A DNA stretch of 64,000 nucleotides, taken from NCBI GenBank assembly GCA_002239005.1, contig MPNL01000010.1, positions 1 through 64,000 on the forward strand, read 5' to 3'. The position numbers and the translations under genes were made by a program. This DNA is from Truepera sp. bin119 (GTDB lineage: Bacteria > Deinococcota > Deinococci > Deinococcales > Trueperaceae). The notes beneath the pieces were generated by a model. That model did no database searches. It was not told the origin of the DNA and saw only the letters and a list, made by a program, of their open reading frames with translations. Positions 63,150 to 64,000 of the stretch are shown piece after piece. How positions within the stretch are numbered: position 1 is the stretch's first letter; every line of letters starts with the position of its first letter.

Positions 63150-63634
63150 AGCACCACCCCCTGGAGCGCCACTGTCGCCCCCGAGAAGCGGGGAGTGCTC
63201 TCCGGAGTGGTCAGGCCAACGTAGAACTCGTTGTCCCAGCTGAAGCCCGCTCGCCGGGTGAGACGCGGCAGGGGTGAGAGGTGGCCGCAGGAAATGACGT
63301 CGAGCCGCCACTGGGCATCCCCATGCCCGACGACTACTTCCTGGTAGCCAGACGCCTTAGGTTCGAGCAGGGCCGAGGGGTGATGAGTGACACGCATGTA
63401 CCGGTCGAAGTCGTCGACCACAGAGGTGCTTGACCTCACGATCTCGGGCGAGCAGCGCTTGTCGCCAAGCGAAAGTCCCGAACTCTCCAGCTTCGGCGGG
63501 AAACTATCGAAATCGGGCTTCTCGGGACCGCGTTCGAGAGAGATCAGGGGCCAGACAGAGCCGAAGGTACCCTTGCGGAAGCTAGGCATCCGGGGCAAGT
63601 TTACCAACTCGCTGGACAGCCAGAGCGTGAGCAA
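63146..63634 (-). CDS. Conserved-looking hypothetical protein
   Basis: Protein of 162 residues coupled to the FtsB-like gene. The start is uncertain: TTG at 63634 has AGGA upstream and gives LTLWLSSELVNLPRMPSFRK; GTG at 63700 would add 22 residues but lacks a ribosome-binding site. Features: GTFGSVWPLISLERGPEKPD, SSTSVVDDFDRYMRVTHHP, WRLDVISCGHLSPLPR. No membrane segment and no family recognised; the GC-typical codon use and tight coupling support coding. Confidence 0.65.
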   Translation of the reverse strand: MLTLWLSSELVNLPRMPSFRKGTFGSVWPLISLERGPEKPDFDSFPPKLESSGLSLGDKRCSPEIVRSSTSVVDDFDRYMRVTHHPSALLEPKASGYQEVVVGHGDAQWRLDVISCGHLSPLPRLTRRAGFSWDNEFYVGLTTPESTPRFSGATVALQGVVL

Positions 63635-63810
63635 CTTAATCCTAGTCCCTCGGGTTACCCCAGTCAGCGCGGAGACGGTGGTGCCGACTCTCCCTCCCAC
63701 GACCGAAAAACATGGTGTAGAAGCTGCCTAGGGGCTAGGCTTCACCTTCAACCATAGCTATGTCATACCCCCCTAGGTACCACGGAGATAGTACGCTGCG
63801 GGGAGGATGT

Positions 63811-64000
63811 CTAGGAGGCGAACTGGGGTGGCAAATACCCCTCGTTGACAGCGAAAAGTTCGTTCACCATCTCCCCGATCTCCGCCAGAGACAGCACGGC
63901 GGCTGACAGCGGCGAGTAGGCAACCGCATGGTAGATCAGGCGCCGGTTGCCAGTCAGCGCCGCTTCGACGGCCATCTCCTCAATTTGGGAATAGAGATTG
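63811..64000 (-). CDS. GH4 glycosidase, C-terminal part (partial)
   Basis: The last 63 codons of a minus-strand gene that begins beyond the window. It reads [40 protein letters not shown] and [14 protein letters not shown], the C-terminus of family 4 NAD- and metal-dependent alpha-glucosidases or alpha-galactosidases. The catalytic part lies outside, so the substrate cannot be decided. Confidence 0.82.
   Translation of the reverse strand, partial: NLYSQIEEMAVEAALTGNRRLIYHAVAYSPLSAAVLSLAEIGEMVNELFAVNEGYLPPQFAS

Noticed and set aside
1-64000. CRISPR arrays, rRNA genes, replication origin
   Set aside because: No regularly spaced repeats, rRNA-like sequence or DnaA-box cluster was seen.

Overview
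The window is high-GC bacterial DNA, and the best guess is a deep-branching member of the Deinococcota (Thermus/Deinococcus side, possibly Trueperales). The reasons are a ribosomal protein L19 whose N-terminus and charged C-terminal tail recall Thermus L19, a fused SecDF, a short IF2, and several genes that have a TANNNT -10 box 6-8 nt before the start codon and no Shine-Dalgarno, as in the leaderless transcripts known from Deinococcus. This placement is inference from remembered sequences. The chromosome looks free-living and heterotrophic, with many peptide, amide and sugar catabolism genes and several decayed genes.

Layout. 1-3.5 kb: a Gly/Glu/His-rich lipoprotein and an OmpR-type two-component system, ending at a tRNA-Ala 3' fragment fused to an excisionase-like helix-turn-helix remnant (3766-3883), which suggests an island boundary. 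4.1-16.1 kb: a long + strand catabolic operon: Dpp-type permeases and substrate-binding protein, a creatinase-like M24 protein, two DUF6282 metal hydrolases flanking an amidohydrolase, a signal-less substrate-binding protein, a dihydropyrimidinase-type hydrolase and a 2-hydroxyacid dehydrogenase. 16.2-20 kb: a sugar-isomerase remnant, then an ABC-2 exporter with a frameshifted MarR regulator. 20.4-21.2 kb: tRNA-Ala(GGC) and rplS with a structured leader. 21.4-28.6 kb: a radical-SAM remnant, a sulfotransferase-like/class IV aminotransferase pair, a flavin reductase, a DegT aminotransferase, an amidohydrolase and an MFS transporter. 28.6-35.2 kb: a c-di-AMP receptor, glmS, a frameshifted small membrane protein, and pheST with an attenuator-type leader.

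35.3-36.6 kb: a degraded IS1595-type element with inverted repeats, a flanking direct repeat and an HNH nuclease passenger. 37-45 kb: a class V aminotransferase, then the information-processing operon rimP-nusA-ylxR-infB-(small ORF)-secDF with its own promoter and leader terminator. 45-54 kb: xylulokinase, a lone hydantoinase B, and a second Dpp-type transporter ending in a DppA-like M55 peptidase. 53.9-64 kb: ThuA-like protein, aldo/keto reductase, galT-galK, a sarcosine/N-methyl amino acid oxidase, an MFS transporter, an acyl-CoA carboxylase beta subunit, an FtsB-like protein, and the 3' end of a GH4 glycosidase gene.

The strongest themes are (i) two peptide-type ABC importers without ATPase genes, each linked to a set of C-N bond hydrolases, which look like dedicated uptake-and-cleavage pathways for amides, hydantoins or small peptides; (ii) four housekeeping transcripts (rplS, pheST, rimP-nusA-infB, secDF) with structured leaders, including a signal-peptide-like small ORF that overlaps the secDF start; and (iii) many gene remnants and single-base frameshifts. 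Some of the frameshifts, such as the one in a C-tract downstream of pheT, may be assembly errors.
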